Of a stretch of 64,000 nt of DNA, positions 1 through 8,523 are shown piece by piece. The notes under the pieces were generated by a model. The model was not told where the DNA came from, did not search any database, and was given only the letters and a program-made list of their open reading frames with translations. Position 1 is the first letter of the stretch; each line of letters starts with the position of its first letter. The position numbers and the translations under genes are program-made. This DNA is from Phanerodontia chrysosporium (lineage: Eukaryota > Basidiomycota > Agaricomycetes > Polyporales > Phanerochaetaceae): the NCBI GenBank assembly GCA_001910725.1, contig MJGA01000011.1, positions 496,001 to 560,000 on the forward strand, read 5' to 3'.

Positions 1-1321
1 AGTAAGGTCGGAAATGGGTTCAGAAGTCCTTCGCTTGAAGGAAGCCCTTCGCAAACGCAAAACTGAGGCCAAGACACTTCAGGAGCAGATAGACACTCTT
101 GAGCAGACTAGACAGCACTTGTCTGCGCAGATAGCAGAGGCTCAGAACCAAAATCGCGTTTTGCAGAACGCTATGCAGGTGCTGAAGCAGGAGAACGAGA
201 GCTTGAAAGTGTTGGTTCAGCAAGGCACTAGTGGAGGCAACGTTGGGTTGTCTCAGTCTTTGTTCCCTACCATGAAGGAGCCTGACACCTTTAATGGTGA
301 TAAGGCTAGTAAGCTGGATGACTGGCTCGAGTCGATGGCACTCTGGTTGCGCCACCGTGGCGTAATGGACGACGAAAAGAAGATAGAGACGGCGATGACT
401 TACCTGCGAGGTTCAGCAAAGAAGGTCATGCAAGAGTACTTCGACAAGGTGGCAGACTCAAAGCCCCTTGGTACTTGGACCAACTTTGTGAACGAACTCC
501 AGAAAGGATTCCAACAGACCGACAAGAAGGACAGGGCAAGGGCAGAGTTTGAGCAGCTTGTCAGCAAGAAAGGAACGAACGAGAAGACTTTCAATGAGTT
601 TGCTGCTCGTTTCCGTTCGCTGGCTCGCCAAACTGGCTTCTCCAACGAGGAACTGTTGGTCAAAGCCTATGCCCATACCCCTCGTGCCGCCGCCGATGTA
701 CTGGCAGCCCGTGGTCGTGCTCAGTGGGCTACGACCTGGGATGGTTGGTTGAAGGATGTTCAGGAGATTCTGCAGGATCAACGTCTCTTGACGGGCACCG
801 TACTCTCTGGACAGCCTCAGTCGTCGAAAGACCCTGACGCTATGGATGTCGACGCCTTGAAGAAGGGCTCAGCCCAGGGTAAAGGCAAGACAGCCAAAGT
901 TCAGAAGGTTGCCATGTCGTTCGAGGAGGCGAAGAAGAAAGGCTGCTGCGCTCAGTGTGGAGGCAAAGGCCACATCGCCAAGGAGTGTCCATCGAAGAAG
1001 AACAACTCAGGTTCTTCGACGTCGTCGAGTAAAACCACCAATGCACCGGTGGCCAGTTCGTCAAAGGCTTCGCCTTCAAAGGGAAAGGAGAAGGATAAGG
1101 GCTCTCGCCACACGAAGAACAGCGTGCGCGAGGTGTACGCCAGTGACTCGGAGAGATTCCAGGAGGTAGCCTCTGACGAGGAATCGAGCTCAGATAGCTC
1201 AGAAGAAGAAGATACCCCCAAGACCAAGCACAAGAAGAAGTCGTCTTCGAAGGAGAAGGCGCAGAAGATTAACCGCGTGGTATTCTCAGACGATGAGGAT
1301 TTTCTGCAGGGACCGATGTAG
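1..1321 (+). CDS. gag: Gag (capsid/nucleocapsid) of LTR retrotransposon, copy A, 5'-truncated by window
   Basis: Structural protein that packages element RNA into virus-like particles. The visible part starts in a long coiled coil rich in Lys, Glu, Gln and Leu (to about base 210). A retrotransposon-gag capsid domain follows (about 270-780). A single CCHC zinc knuckle (C-x2-C-x4-H-x4-C) lies at about 949-990, and a Ser/Lys/Glu-rich tail ends at TAG 1319-1321. The ATG at 14 is internal: copy B shows that the real start is 273 bases further upstream. It differs from copy B by only a few residues (for example Val versus Ala and Pro versus Ser in the tail). The pol frame overlaps the last 25 bases. 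Confidence 0.93.
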   Translation, partial: VRSEMGSEVLRLKEALRKRKTEAKTLQEQIDTLEQTRQHLSAQIAEAQNQNRVLQNAMQVLKQENESLKVLVQQGTSGGNVGLSQSLFPTMKEPDTFNGDKASKLDDWLESMALWLRHRGVMDDEKKIETAMTYLRGSAKKVMQEYFDKVADSKPLGTWTNFVNELQKGFQQTDKKDRARAEFEQLVSKKGTNEKTFNEFAARFRSLARQTGFSNEELLVKAYAHTPRAAADVLAARGRAQWATTWDGWLKDVQEILQDQRLLTGTVLSGQPQSSKDPDAMDVDALKKGSAQGKGKTAKVQKVAMSFEEAKKKGCCAQCGGKGHIAKECPSKKNNSGSSTSSSKTTNAPVASSSKASPSKGKEKDKGSRHTKNSVREVYASDSERFQEVASDEESSSDSSEEEDTPKTKHKKKSSSKEKAQKINRVVFSDDEDFLQGPM

Positions 1322-1340
1322 AGTCTGCGACATCTGGTCC
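1297..1340 (+). other. Predicted -1 ribosomal frameshift signal between gag and pol (copy A)
   Basis: The gag frame reads G GAT TTT at 1297-1303, a heptamer of the X XXY YYZ type close to the GGAUUUA site known from a retroviral pro-pol junction. After a 6-nt spacer, 1310-1319 (GGACCGATGT) can pair with 1330-1340 (ACATC, bulged T, GGTCC), giving a 10-bp stem with a 10-nt loop. The pol frame has a TGA at 1294-1296, so it opens exactly at the heptamer. The gag stop lies at the top of the stem. Heptamer, spacing, stem and frame all agree. Function is inferred. Confidence 0.8.
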
Positions 1341-4300
1341 GTTTTTAGATTTCCTTTACCCTCCCGACTCAGTAGAATGTATTAGATCAGTTTTGGAATC
1401 GAGAAAAGTCTCTAGTTTACCCTCTAAATCGAGCTTTATCGTTCCAGTAACTTTGAGTCAGGGTAAGGAAATCAGAGTGCAGACTACCGCGCTGGTTGAT
1501 TCAGGGGCCTATGCTGTGTTCATTAGCCATCGCTTCGTCAAGAAGCATAAGCTGAAGACGAACCAGCTGGCCAGGGAGATACGCGTTTACAACGCAGATG
1601 GCTCCAGGAACAAGTGTGGCAGTATTGAGGAGTACGCTTGGCTCGACGTAGCCGTAGGGGACCATGTCTCCAGACAAGCATGCCTCATTACAGATCTGGG
1701 TGGAAAGGACATGTTCCTCGGCTTTAGCTACTTGAAGAAGCATAATCCCGAGATAGATTGGGATAAGGGCGAGTGGAAGTACTCCAGATGCCCAGATTCT
1801 TGTCGCTTTACCAGCCACAAGGCTCAAGTAGCGCAAGCAGAGCTCGAAGAACCTATGGATGAGGACTTCGAGGAGGAAGAAGAGGAGCCTTGGCTCCAGT
1901 GGGTCGACCCTTCCACCCCAGATGGCCGCGTTTTGGCATTAACTTGCCGGAAGATCGCAGCGATGTGCAGTATTCGTTCGCTGGAGGGAATCGAGGGCTG
2001 GGAGCAGCTTGTCCCTGCACAGTATCAAGACTATGGGGACGTGTTTTCGAAGCGTGCAAGCGAACGGTTACCCGTACGAAAGCCTTACGACCACGCTGTC
2101 GAGTTTATCGACGGAGCTACCCTACCTCGACCAGCTCGTAATTACTCGCTGTCGCCAGAAGAGAGGAATTCTCTGGACGAGTGGATTCAGGAGAATCTCG
2201 CCAAGGGATACATCAGACCAAGTAAATCCCCGCTGGCAGCACCAGTCTTTTTCGTGAAGAAGAAGGACGGTTCATTGCGCTTGGTGCAGGACTACAGAAA
2301 GCTGAACGAAGTCGTTAAGAAAGACCGCTTCCCTATACCCAAGATCTCAGACCTTATAGATCGACTATCTAAGGCTAGTATATACACCAAGATTGACCTT
2401 AGATGGGGGTATAACAACGTCAGAATCAAGGAAGGAGACGAGTGGAAGCTGGCCTTCATCACACCTTTCGGTTTATACGAACCTACAGTGATGTTCTTCG
2501 GCCTCAGCAATGCACCAGCAACCTTTCAGCGCATGATGAACCATATTCTCGACGATCTGATTCGAGAAGGGCATGTCATGGTCTACCTAGACGACATTCT
2601 CATCTTCACGAATGACTTGGACCACCATCGGCGATTAGTTCGCGAGGTATTGCAGCGGCTACGCGACAATGACCTGTTCGCTAAGCCAGAAAAATGCTTC
2701 TTCGAGACGGATAGCATTGAATACCTCGGAATGATCATCAGCAAGGGGTCGGTTCAGATGGATCCATCGAAGGTAGATGGCGTTTTATCTTGGCCCATAC
2801 CCAAAAGGGTCAAAGATGTCCAGGCTTTCCTGGGTTTTGCTAACTTCTACCGACGGTTTATTCGAGACTTTGGCAAGATTGTTCGCCCATTGTCAGAGCT
2901 TACCCGCAAAGGCAAAGAGTGGGAATGGGGGCCTGAGCAGCAGGATGCCTTCGATACACTCAAAAGAGCGTTCACTACTGCGCCTATTCTCAAGATTCCA
3001 GACGACGAGCACCCTTTTAGGCTCGAATGCGATTCGTCAGACTTTGCTACGGGGGCTGTACTTGAGCAACTGGGCGAGGATGGCCTTTGGCACCCTGTCG
3101 CGTTTTACTCCAAGGCGCTAGGCGTACATGAGCGCAACTACGAGATATACGACAAGGAGATGCTAGCCATCATCCGCGCATTGAAGGAATGGCGCCACCA
3201 CTTGGAGGGACACCCTCTACCATTCGACATATGGTCAGATCACCAGAATTTGACCTATTTCCGCAAGGCGCAAGACTTGACGCGACGCCAAGCACGTTGG
3301 AGTCTTTTCCTCACACGTTTCCACTTCAAGTTGGAGCACAAGCCTGGAAAGACGATGAAGCGGGCTGATCCAATGTCCAGGAGGCCAGATCATGAATTGG
3401 GGGTGGATTGCGACAATCGTGAAAAAGTCCTTTTGAAGCCAGAATATTTCGCGATTCGAGCCATGCAACCAACCCATTCATCGATAGTGGACGATAGCAA
3501 ACTGCTAGAAAGGATCAGAAAAGCCCTGCTGGACGACGAAGTCACCAAGTCGTACAAAGACCTGATGTTGAAAGGACCAAGAGAGTTCGGGAAGGACTTA
3601 GCGGAATGGCACCTCGAGGACGGGCTACTACTGCACCGAGGCAAGGTGTATGTGCCCAAGGACGACAAGATTAGGGCGGATCTACTCAAGTTACACCACG
3701 ACTTCCCTGGGGCTGGACACCCTGGACGATGGAAGACGTTGGAGTTGCTGTCGCGCAACTACTGGTGGCCAGGAATGTCGGTTTACGTCAAGAAGTACGT
3801 CGCAGGCTGCGAAGTCTGCCAGTCGCATAAAAACGTCAACCAGAAGCCTGCTGGCCTGCTACAACCGAACGAGGTTCCGTCGGAACCCTGGGAGATAATC
3901 TCATGCGATATGATCACGGACTTGCCTGAGTCGGACGGTTACAACGCTATCTTCGTAGTCGTTTGCCGCTTAACCAAGCGAGCACATTTCCTCCCCATCA
4001 CCAAGGAGTTTTCAGCCAAGGATCTGGGAAATTTGCTCTATGAGCGTGTTTGGCCTTTGCACGGCCTACCCAGACAGATCATTTCGGATAGAGGAACGCA
4101 GTTCGCCGCGAAACTCTTCCAGGAATGGTGCAGACTCCTGGGGATCAAGTCAGCAATGACTACAGCGTTTCACCCTCAGGCAGACGGTCAGACTGAGCGA
4201 GTTAATCAGTCATTGGAGCAATATCTGCGCTGCTACACAAGCTTCAGGCAGGACGACTGGGCGTACCTTTTGCCCTCTGCCGAGTTTGCGTACAACAACC

Positions 4301-5454
4301 AGGCGCATGAAAGCACCAAGAACTCGCCATTCTTCGTCGAATATGGCCGTCATCCACGCATGTTCCCAGAGCAGGACCGTGTTACAAGGTTGTCAGAACT
4401 GGACGACTGGACGAAGCTTAGACAGGAGGCCCAAGATCAGGCGAAAGCCGCGCTCATGCTGGCTGCAGAGCGAATGAAGTGGTACTACGACCAGGGTAAA
4501 TCAGAACCCTTGTTCAAGGTCGGAGACCGTGTTTGGCTTGACGCAAAGGATCTGAACCTTCGGGTTCCCTCCAAGAAACTGGCACCAAAGCGAGTAGGCC
4601 CTTACGAGATCGTAGAGCAGCTGGGACCGGTCACCTTCAAGCTGAAGTTACCAGCCCATGTGAAGATTCACCCGGTCTTCCACGCAAGCAAGCTCACGAA
4701 GCACGTCGAGGATGAGGTTGCCAATCGCACGCGCAAACCCCTACCACCCATTCGTGTGGGTGATGACGAGGAGTACGAGGTCGAGCAGATCGTAGATGCA
4801 CAGCCAGACTCTAAAGGCCGTGTTATGTACCGAGTACGGTGGAGAGGCTACGATGAGCATAGCGACACATGGGAATACTTGCCCAATCTCAAGCACGCTA
4901 TGGCGAAGGTCAAACAATTCCACAGGAAATACCCAGATGCGCCGAAGGCAATTTCCCTTCTGCAACGCCACCACGACGAGGAGGATGAGTTTTTCGTGCG
5001 CGAACTCGCGCTACTCCAATCTTGGGGAGCAGACGACCAGTTCGAGGTCGAGCTCATGAACAAGGACGCAAAACTCCCCTCACGTGGCTCGCCAGAAAGT
5101 GCAGGGTTGGATCTTTTCATCACGGAAGACCTTACGCTCAAGCCCCATGATCGCAAGCTAGCGTCAACGGGCCTTCGAATGTGTACTCCACCAGGTACCT
5201 ACGCTCGAGTCGCACCACGGAGTGGCCTCAGCCTCAGAGGCATCGACATAGGAGCAGGCGTTATTGACCGAGATTATCGAGGGGAGCTCAAAATTCTACT
5301 CATCAACAACTCGCCCGACACCTTTACTTTCCACAAGGGTGATCGTGTCGCTCAACTCGTACTCGAAAGAATCTCCTACGCCGAACCAACTCCGGTTTCT
5401 CGCCTCGACTCAACCATTCGCAGCAGCGATGGTTTTGGCTCCACTGGTATTTAG
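1297..5454 (+). CDS. pol: Pol polyprotein: protease, RT, RNase H, integrase, chromodomain, dUTPase (copy A)
   Basis: Enzymatic polyprotein, open from the frameshift site to TAG 5452-5454; no ATG lies near its beginning, so it should be made as a Gag-Pol fusion. The aspartic protease has DSGA at 1498-1509 and a FLG motif near 1714. RT has YLDD at 2584-2595. RNase H has its first catalytic Asp near 3027. Integrase has an HHCC zinc domain (about 3691-3835) and a D,D,E core (Asp about 3907, Glu 4195), followed by a GPY/F module. The chromodomain (about 4768-4945) has the aromatic YRVRWRGY and WEYLPNL signatures. A trimeric-type dUTPase (about 5065-5454) carries all five motifs, including RSGL, GVIDRDYRGE, GDRVAQLVLE and GFGSTG. 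The chromodomain should steer integration to heterochromatin, and the dUTPase should limit uracil in the cDNA. Confidence 0.95.
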   Translation, partial: GFSAGTDVESATSGPFLDFLYPPDSVECIRSVLESRKVSSLPSKSSFIVPVTLSQGKEIRVQTTALVDSGAYAVFISHRFVKKHKLKTNQLAREIRVYNADGSRNKCGSIEEYAWLDVAVGDHVSRQACLITDLGGKDMFLGFSYLKKHNPEIDWDKGEWKYSRCPDSCRFTSHKAQVAQAELEEPMDEDFEEEEEEPWLQWVDPSTPDGRVLALTCRKIAAMCSIRSLEGIEGWEQLVPAQYQDYGDVFSKRASERLPVRKPYDHAVEFIDGATLPRPARNYSLSPEERNSLDEWIQENLAKGYIRPSKSPLAAPVFFVKKKDGSLRLVQDYRKLNEVVKKDRFPIPKISDLIDRLSKASIYTKIDLRWGYNNVRIKEGDEWKLAFITPFGLYEPTVMFFGLSNAPATFQRMMNHILDDLIREGHVMVYLDDILIFTNDLDHHRRLVREVLQRLRDNDLFAKPEKCFFETDSIEYLGMIISKGSVQMDPSKVDGVLSWPIPKRVKDVQAFLGFANFYRRFIRDFGKIVRPLSELTRKGKEWEWGPEQQDAFDTLKRAFTTAPILKIPDDEHPFRLECDSSDFATGAVLEQLGEDGLWHPVAFYSKALGVHERNYEIYDKEMLAIIRALKEWRHHLEGHPLPFDIWSDHQNLTYFRKAQDLTRRQARWSLFLTRFHFKLEHKPGKTMKRADPMSRRPDHELGVDCDNREKVLLKPEYFAIRAMQPTHSSIVDDSKLLERIRKALLDDEVTKSYKDLMLKGPREFGKDLAEWHLEDGLLLHRGKVYVPKDDKIRADLLKLHHDFPGAGHPGRWKTLELLSRNYWWPGMSVYVKKYVAGCEVCQSHKNVNQKPAGLLQPNEVPSEPWEIISCDMITDLPESDGYNAIFVVVCRLTKRAHFLPITKEFSAKDLGNLLYERVWPLHGLPRQIISDRGTQFAAKLFQEWCRLLGIKSAMTTAFHPQADGQTERVNQSLEQYLRCYTSFRQDDWAYLLPSAEFAYNNQAHESTKNSPFFVEYGRHPRMFPEQDRVTRLSELDDWTKLRQEAQDQAKAALMLAAERMKWYYDQGKSEPLFKVGDRVWLDAKDLNLRVPSKKLAPKRVGPYEIVEQLGPVTFKLKLPAHVKIHPVFHASKLTKHVEDEVANRTRKPLPPIRVGDDEEYEVEQIVDAQPDSKGRVMYRVRWRGYDEHSDTWEYLPNLKHAMAKVKQFHRKYPDAPKAISLLQRHHDEEDEFFVRELALLQSWGADDQFEVELMNKDAKLPSRGSPESAGLDLFITEDLTLKPHDRKLASTGLRMCTPPGTYARVAPRSGLSLRGIDIGAGVIDRDYRGELKILLINNSPDTFTFHKGDRVAQLVLERISYAEPTPVSRLDSTIRSSDGFGSTGI

Positions 5455-5475
5455 GCTTCACCAGGAGGTTCAGCT

Positions 5476-5489
5476 AGAATTGGGGGTAA
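5476..5489 (+). other. Putative polypurine tract, copy A
   Basis: A short G-run in a purine-rich stretch (AGAATTGGGGGTAA) lies directly against the 3' LTR, where the plus-strand primer is expected. It is interrupted by T residues, so it is a weak PPT, supported mainly by position. Confidence 0.5.
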
Positions 5490-6089
5490 TGTCACAGTTT
5501 TTCGTCTTAACCCTTAGGGTTAGGGGCAGCAGGTGACAGAAGCGATTACTCCGAACTGTGACATGCAGAAGCGCTGGAGTGACAGCCCTAGGCTCGGGGC
5601 TGGTCACGTGATACGGCGGTCACGTGATGCGCACACGTGCGGTATCCCAGGGTCACATGGTCGAAGGTCTAGAAGCAGGCAAGGGTCTGGAAGCGCCGAG
5701 ACACTCCGGAATGGACTAGAAAGCCCTGGAGGTCTCTGGACAGGTCCGGACAGTGCTGGAACGTTCTGGAGGTTTCTGGGACATCGTAGGAACATTTAGG
5801 AACGTGTAGGAGAATGTAGGAATGCCTGTAGGGCACTAGCCAATAGCGTAGTAGGTATTAGATAGCTAGGACCCTGAACACCGGTCCCTGGGGACCTGGT
5901 GCACATGTATATAAACCCTGAGGGCTGGGGGTGCCTCCCCAGCTTCAATCTCATCGCATCTCACCTCTCTAGCCTCTATACCTCGTCTTCAAGCCTGGCT
6001 ACACCCTTTGTAGTCCAAGTAAACCTTTGCCAGTGAGTATTGCTGGTTGGTTTGGTGTATAGGCGCTAGGGCAGCGCATTTTTGTGATA
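5490..6089 (+). repeat. 3' LTR of copy A (600 bp)
   Basis: The boundaries come from comparison with 56534-57133: the sequences match from TGTCAC to GTGATA and diverge on both sides. The ends form a short imperfect inverted repeat (TGTCAC/GTGATA), so the 3' end is TA rather than the usual CA. The LTR holds a telomere-like TAACCC-TTAGGG-TTAGGG block (5508-5525), three CACGTG boxes (5604-5639), an nGAAn/nTTCn array (5758-5782), a TATA box (5908-5915) and the predicted transcription start (5941). Confidence 0.96.
5604..5639 (+). promoter_or_regulatory. Cluster of three CACGTG boxes in the LTR U3 region
   Basis: TCACGTGA occurs at 5604-5611 and 5620-5627, and a third CACGTG at 5634-5639. These match bHLH (Cbf1/Pho4/SREBP-type) sites and lie about 270-300 bp upstream of the TATA box. 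Binding is inferred from the motif only. The same cluster is at 56648-56683 in the other LTR. Confidence 0.5.
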
Positions 6090-6389
6090 CTCCGCCTCCG
6101 CCAGGCTTTCCAGCTCTTGCTCCGCCTCCAGCTCGTCGTCAACTTCTTCCAGCAGCCTGGCTCTCTCCCCTCCATCGTCTATGGCCGTGCCCGTCTCGTT
6201 GGCCAACTCTGCGTGCATGGGTGGTGGCGCTTGGGGACCCTCGAGTCTCCTTGTGGCTGCCTCCACTGACACCAATGGCGCAGCAGCGTGCATACCGCTA
6301 GTGTTGGCTTCGCTGGCTGCCGCTGCTGCTGCCACGGCTTCAACTGTGGTGGATCCGCTAGGTACTGATGACGCGGCTGTCGCCACCAC
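6066..6389 (-). other. Ala/Glu-rich open frame cut by the LTR insertion
   Basis: A minus-strand frame of 107 codons runs from 6389 into the LTR end and stops inside it, so its last residues come from the LTR. The part outside the LTR is low-complexity Ala-rich, then acidic Glu/Leu-rich. It may be the remnant of a coding region into which copy A inserted, but I recognise no domain. It could equally be chance coding in CTCC/GCC-rich sequence. Confidence 0.25.
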
Positions 6390-6639
6390 CGATTTTGATG
6401 CGCTACCTGCTCTTGGCCTTCTTACGAGTCCCTCTTGTGTCCGTCTTTAGGGAGATGGTGTATAACGATTAATTCATTGACCTTTGCTCGTTGTGCTACT
6501 CTACACGACTTTACCGCGTGCACTTCACGTCGAGCGTCCAGCGTTGCCGTGCTCGGCACGCCGGCTTGTTCGGCGCATCAGACCTCGGCAACGGTTCTAC
6601 CTCGGAGTTTTGGGCTCCTGCCAACAGCGTTCAATTCGT

Positions 6640-6672
6640 AACAGACGTTATATCGAAGATATAACGTCTGTT
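6640..6672. repeat. Perfect 15-bp inverted repeat with 3-nt loop
   Basis: AACAGACGTTATATC at 6640-6654 is followed by GAA and then its exact reverse complement at 6658-6672. It lies 20 bp before a MITE-like foldback element. No gene end lies close enough to call it a terminator. Confidence 0.8.
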
Positions 6673-6692
6673 TCAGGAGACTAGGCTACATC

Positions 6693-6914
6693 GGGGGTGC
6701 TCAATTCATCAAGCCCGGCTCAGCTCGCCAGCTCGCCAGCCCACAAGAGAACGAGCCGAGGCATGCCGAACACTCCGGAAAGGCCTGAGTGATGCCCGTG
6801 GGGCTCAGCTTGCCAGCGCCAACCGGGGCCAGCCCAGCCCGGCAAGCTCGGCTTGTCTCCCCGCGAGCTGGCGAGCTGGCGAGCCGAGCTGAGCTTGATG
6901 AATTGAGCACCCCC
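6693..6914. mobile_element. 222-bp MITE-like foldback element
   Basis: The termini are inverted repeats: 22 bp from GGGGGTGCTCAATTCATC onward is perfect. A short imperfect stretch follows, then about 20 bp of further matching sequence built from GCTCGCCA units, for arms of about 48 bp. There is no coding capacity. ATC flanks both sides and may be a 3-bp target-site duplication, but this is short enough to be chance. It is most likely a non-autonomous DNA transposon; no superfamily is assigned. Confidence 0.65.
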
Positions 6915-7557
6915 ATCGGGAGGCGGGGCGTTTCCGTTGCAGCCGGGGAGGACGACCCGCAGGCTGCGTGAGTCTGTGCCTGAACTGCCAGTCGGTCCCG
7001 AGCTCAGCTGTCGCCCACGGGTTTCGCGGAAACGAACACGACATTTTTAAGACGTCGCCAGATGCAGCCTGTTCATATTCGTCTAGCAGAGGGGAAAACG
7101 TAGTTAACGTACCCACTGACCTGACGGCCTCAAACGCGATGGCAGCACAGGTTGCGACGCGAGAATTCCTGAATTAGTTTTGCGTTCTAAGTTGACGACA
7201 TGGCTTTCTTGGGTGCATTACGTAATACAGAACCCGAATCCACGTGCCTACCCGGAATTGCGCTTTGGCGGCCTCTCTTATGGGCCTTCACTCTTTCCCC
7301 CTTGGCAGGCCGCCAACCTACTGTCTTCACATCGCGGATAGAAAATCTGCTTGTGATCACTAAGCTGTTTACAGTCGTTGCTTCCTACGTCGTCACTTCA
7401 GACGCGGTGTCCGCGCCGCGCACACAGACCCGCACCACGCCAACGGCGCCCAGGACCGAGTCGCGTCAAGACGAAAGCATCGGAGAACCGCAAGACCCAC
7501 CACGCACCTCACGCCTCCTCACGGTGAGCGAGAATCCGCACTTCTGCGGTACCCTCC
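6915..7557. other. Intergenic, nothing recognised
   Basis: Open frames on both strands here are short, mutually overlapping and without recognisable domains. I see no RNA gene or clear promoter. Confidence 0.5.
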
Positions 7558-8010
7558 ATGGTGCCGCACAGGCTGCACAGCGTCAGAAGAACCTCCCGCG
7601 CAAGAAGCATAGGACTAGGTGGAATAGTGCTGCCCAAGAAGGCGGGGCTGCCAGCGCCGAACGGGGAGCCGATCCTGCACGGCAAGGCAGCTCTCGTCGT
7701 TGCAGAGTGCGCTGCTGTTCTACGCGTGTGGGCCGCGCTCGTAACACATAGCTTGGGCAGCGCAGGGAAATCAGCATGGAGCCCAACCCTCACGGTGGCC
7801 CCTCCCCGTCGCGCTACGACCTCCACGACACCGACGCCGGGCGTCGCAAAGCGGCTCGGGCTGTCCGCCAGGCCGCGCTCGCCGAGATTTTTATCCACAG
7901 CTGGCAGCCGTCTTCAGTTCCCGCGACGACTGGTCGATGTCCGGCCAGTCTGCACATGACTCCGGGTACGACTTCGAATCCGACGTGTGGAATCGCCGCA
8001 AGGGAACCTA
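7558..8010 (+). pseudogene. Coding-like fragments, possibly a decayed small gene
   Basis: Stretches with protein-like composition occur in different plus-strand frames: one around 7615-7790, one from ATG 7776 to about 7890, and a 3' piece ending at TAG 8008-8010 with an acidic, Ser/Asp/Tyr-containing tail. No GT-AG introns of sensible length join them cleanly. It may be a degraded gene, a gene with consensus errors, or chance. No family is recognised. Confidence 0.25.
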
Positions 8011-8523
8011 GGACCGGCAGGCATTTTTGTCTTGTTATCCAATGTCATGTATATATGTGTGTGAAGATAACTAGCACTTACGTTTTGGACTGCGAATATA
8101 CAACTCGTCAAGCGTTCCGGGGCCGCCGCCGCCGCCACAAGCAAGGCGCCCAGAAGGCGGGCTTTGTGGCGTCCGGCCGCGACGAGGCGCCTAGTTCTGC
8201 ATGCCGTTCGGATCGTCGTTTCGCGAGGTGAAACGCCTCGTGTCGGCGTCCCGGTCAGGAACAATCTCCGCACTGCAGTCCAACGGGGGGTATGCGGCAG
8301 CGATTAGAACGCAGTTGAAGTGATACGTGGCGATTGTACAGTAAAAGTTGGCAAGCAAACAACAGGGGGCATGAATATGGTACGGCGGGGAGCAGAACGC
8401 AGTGAGAGAAAATGTGCGGAATATGCAGGGGAAGTACAAATACAGTAAATGCAGGAGAAGCAACAACCGAAACAGGATCCACAACCAACACGACTTCTTG
8501 AAAACACCCTGGGTATGTGCGCC
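8011..8523. other. Intergenic, downstream of the minus-strand gene ending at 8524
   Basis: AT-richer spacer with poly-purine runs, probably the 3' flank of the neighbouring minus-strand gene. No gene or RNA seen. Confidence 0.4.

Larger units (their letters stand above)
1..6089 (+). mobile_element. Ty3/Gypsy chromovirus-type LTR retrotransposon with dUTPase, copy A (5' end outside window)
   Basis: The window opens inside gag and the element runs through pol to a 600-bp 3' LTR ending at 6089. Gene order is gag, then pol in the -1 frame (protease, RT, RNase H, integrase, chromodomain, dUTPase), then LTR. Reverse transcriptase before integrase defines Ty3/Gypsy, and the chromodomain after integrase defines the chromovirus branch. 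The copy is almost base-identical to the one starting at 56534, so both are young. Gag and pol are open in this copy, so it could encode a full Pol. The 5' LTR, leader and start of gag lie outside the window, so target-site duplications cannot be checked. Confidence 0.97.

Noticed and set aside
1393..1395. TTG at 1393 as the pol start codon
   Set aside because: The frame is open back to 1297, where a complete frameshift signal sits; fusion to Gag explains expression better.
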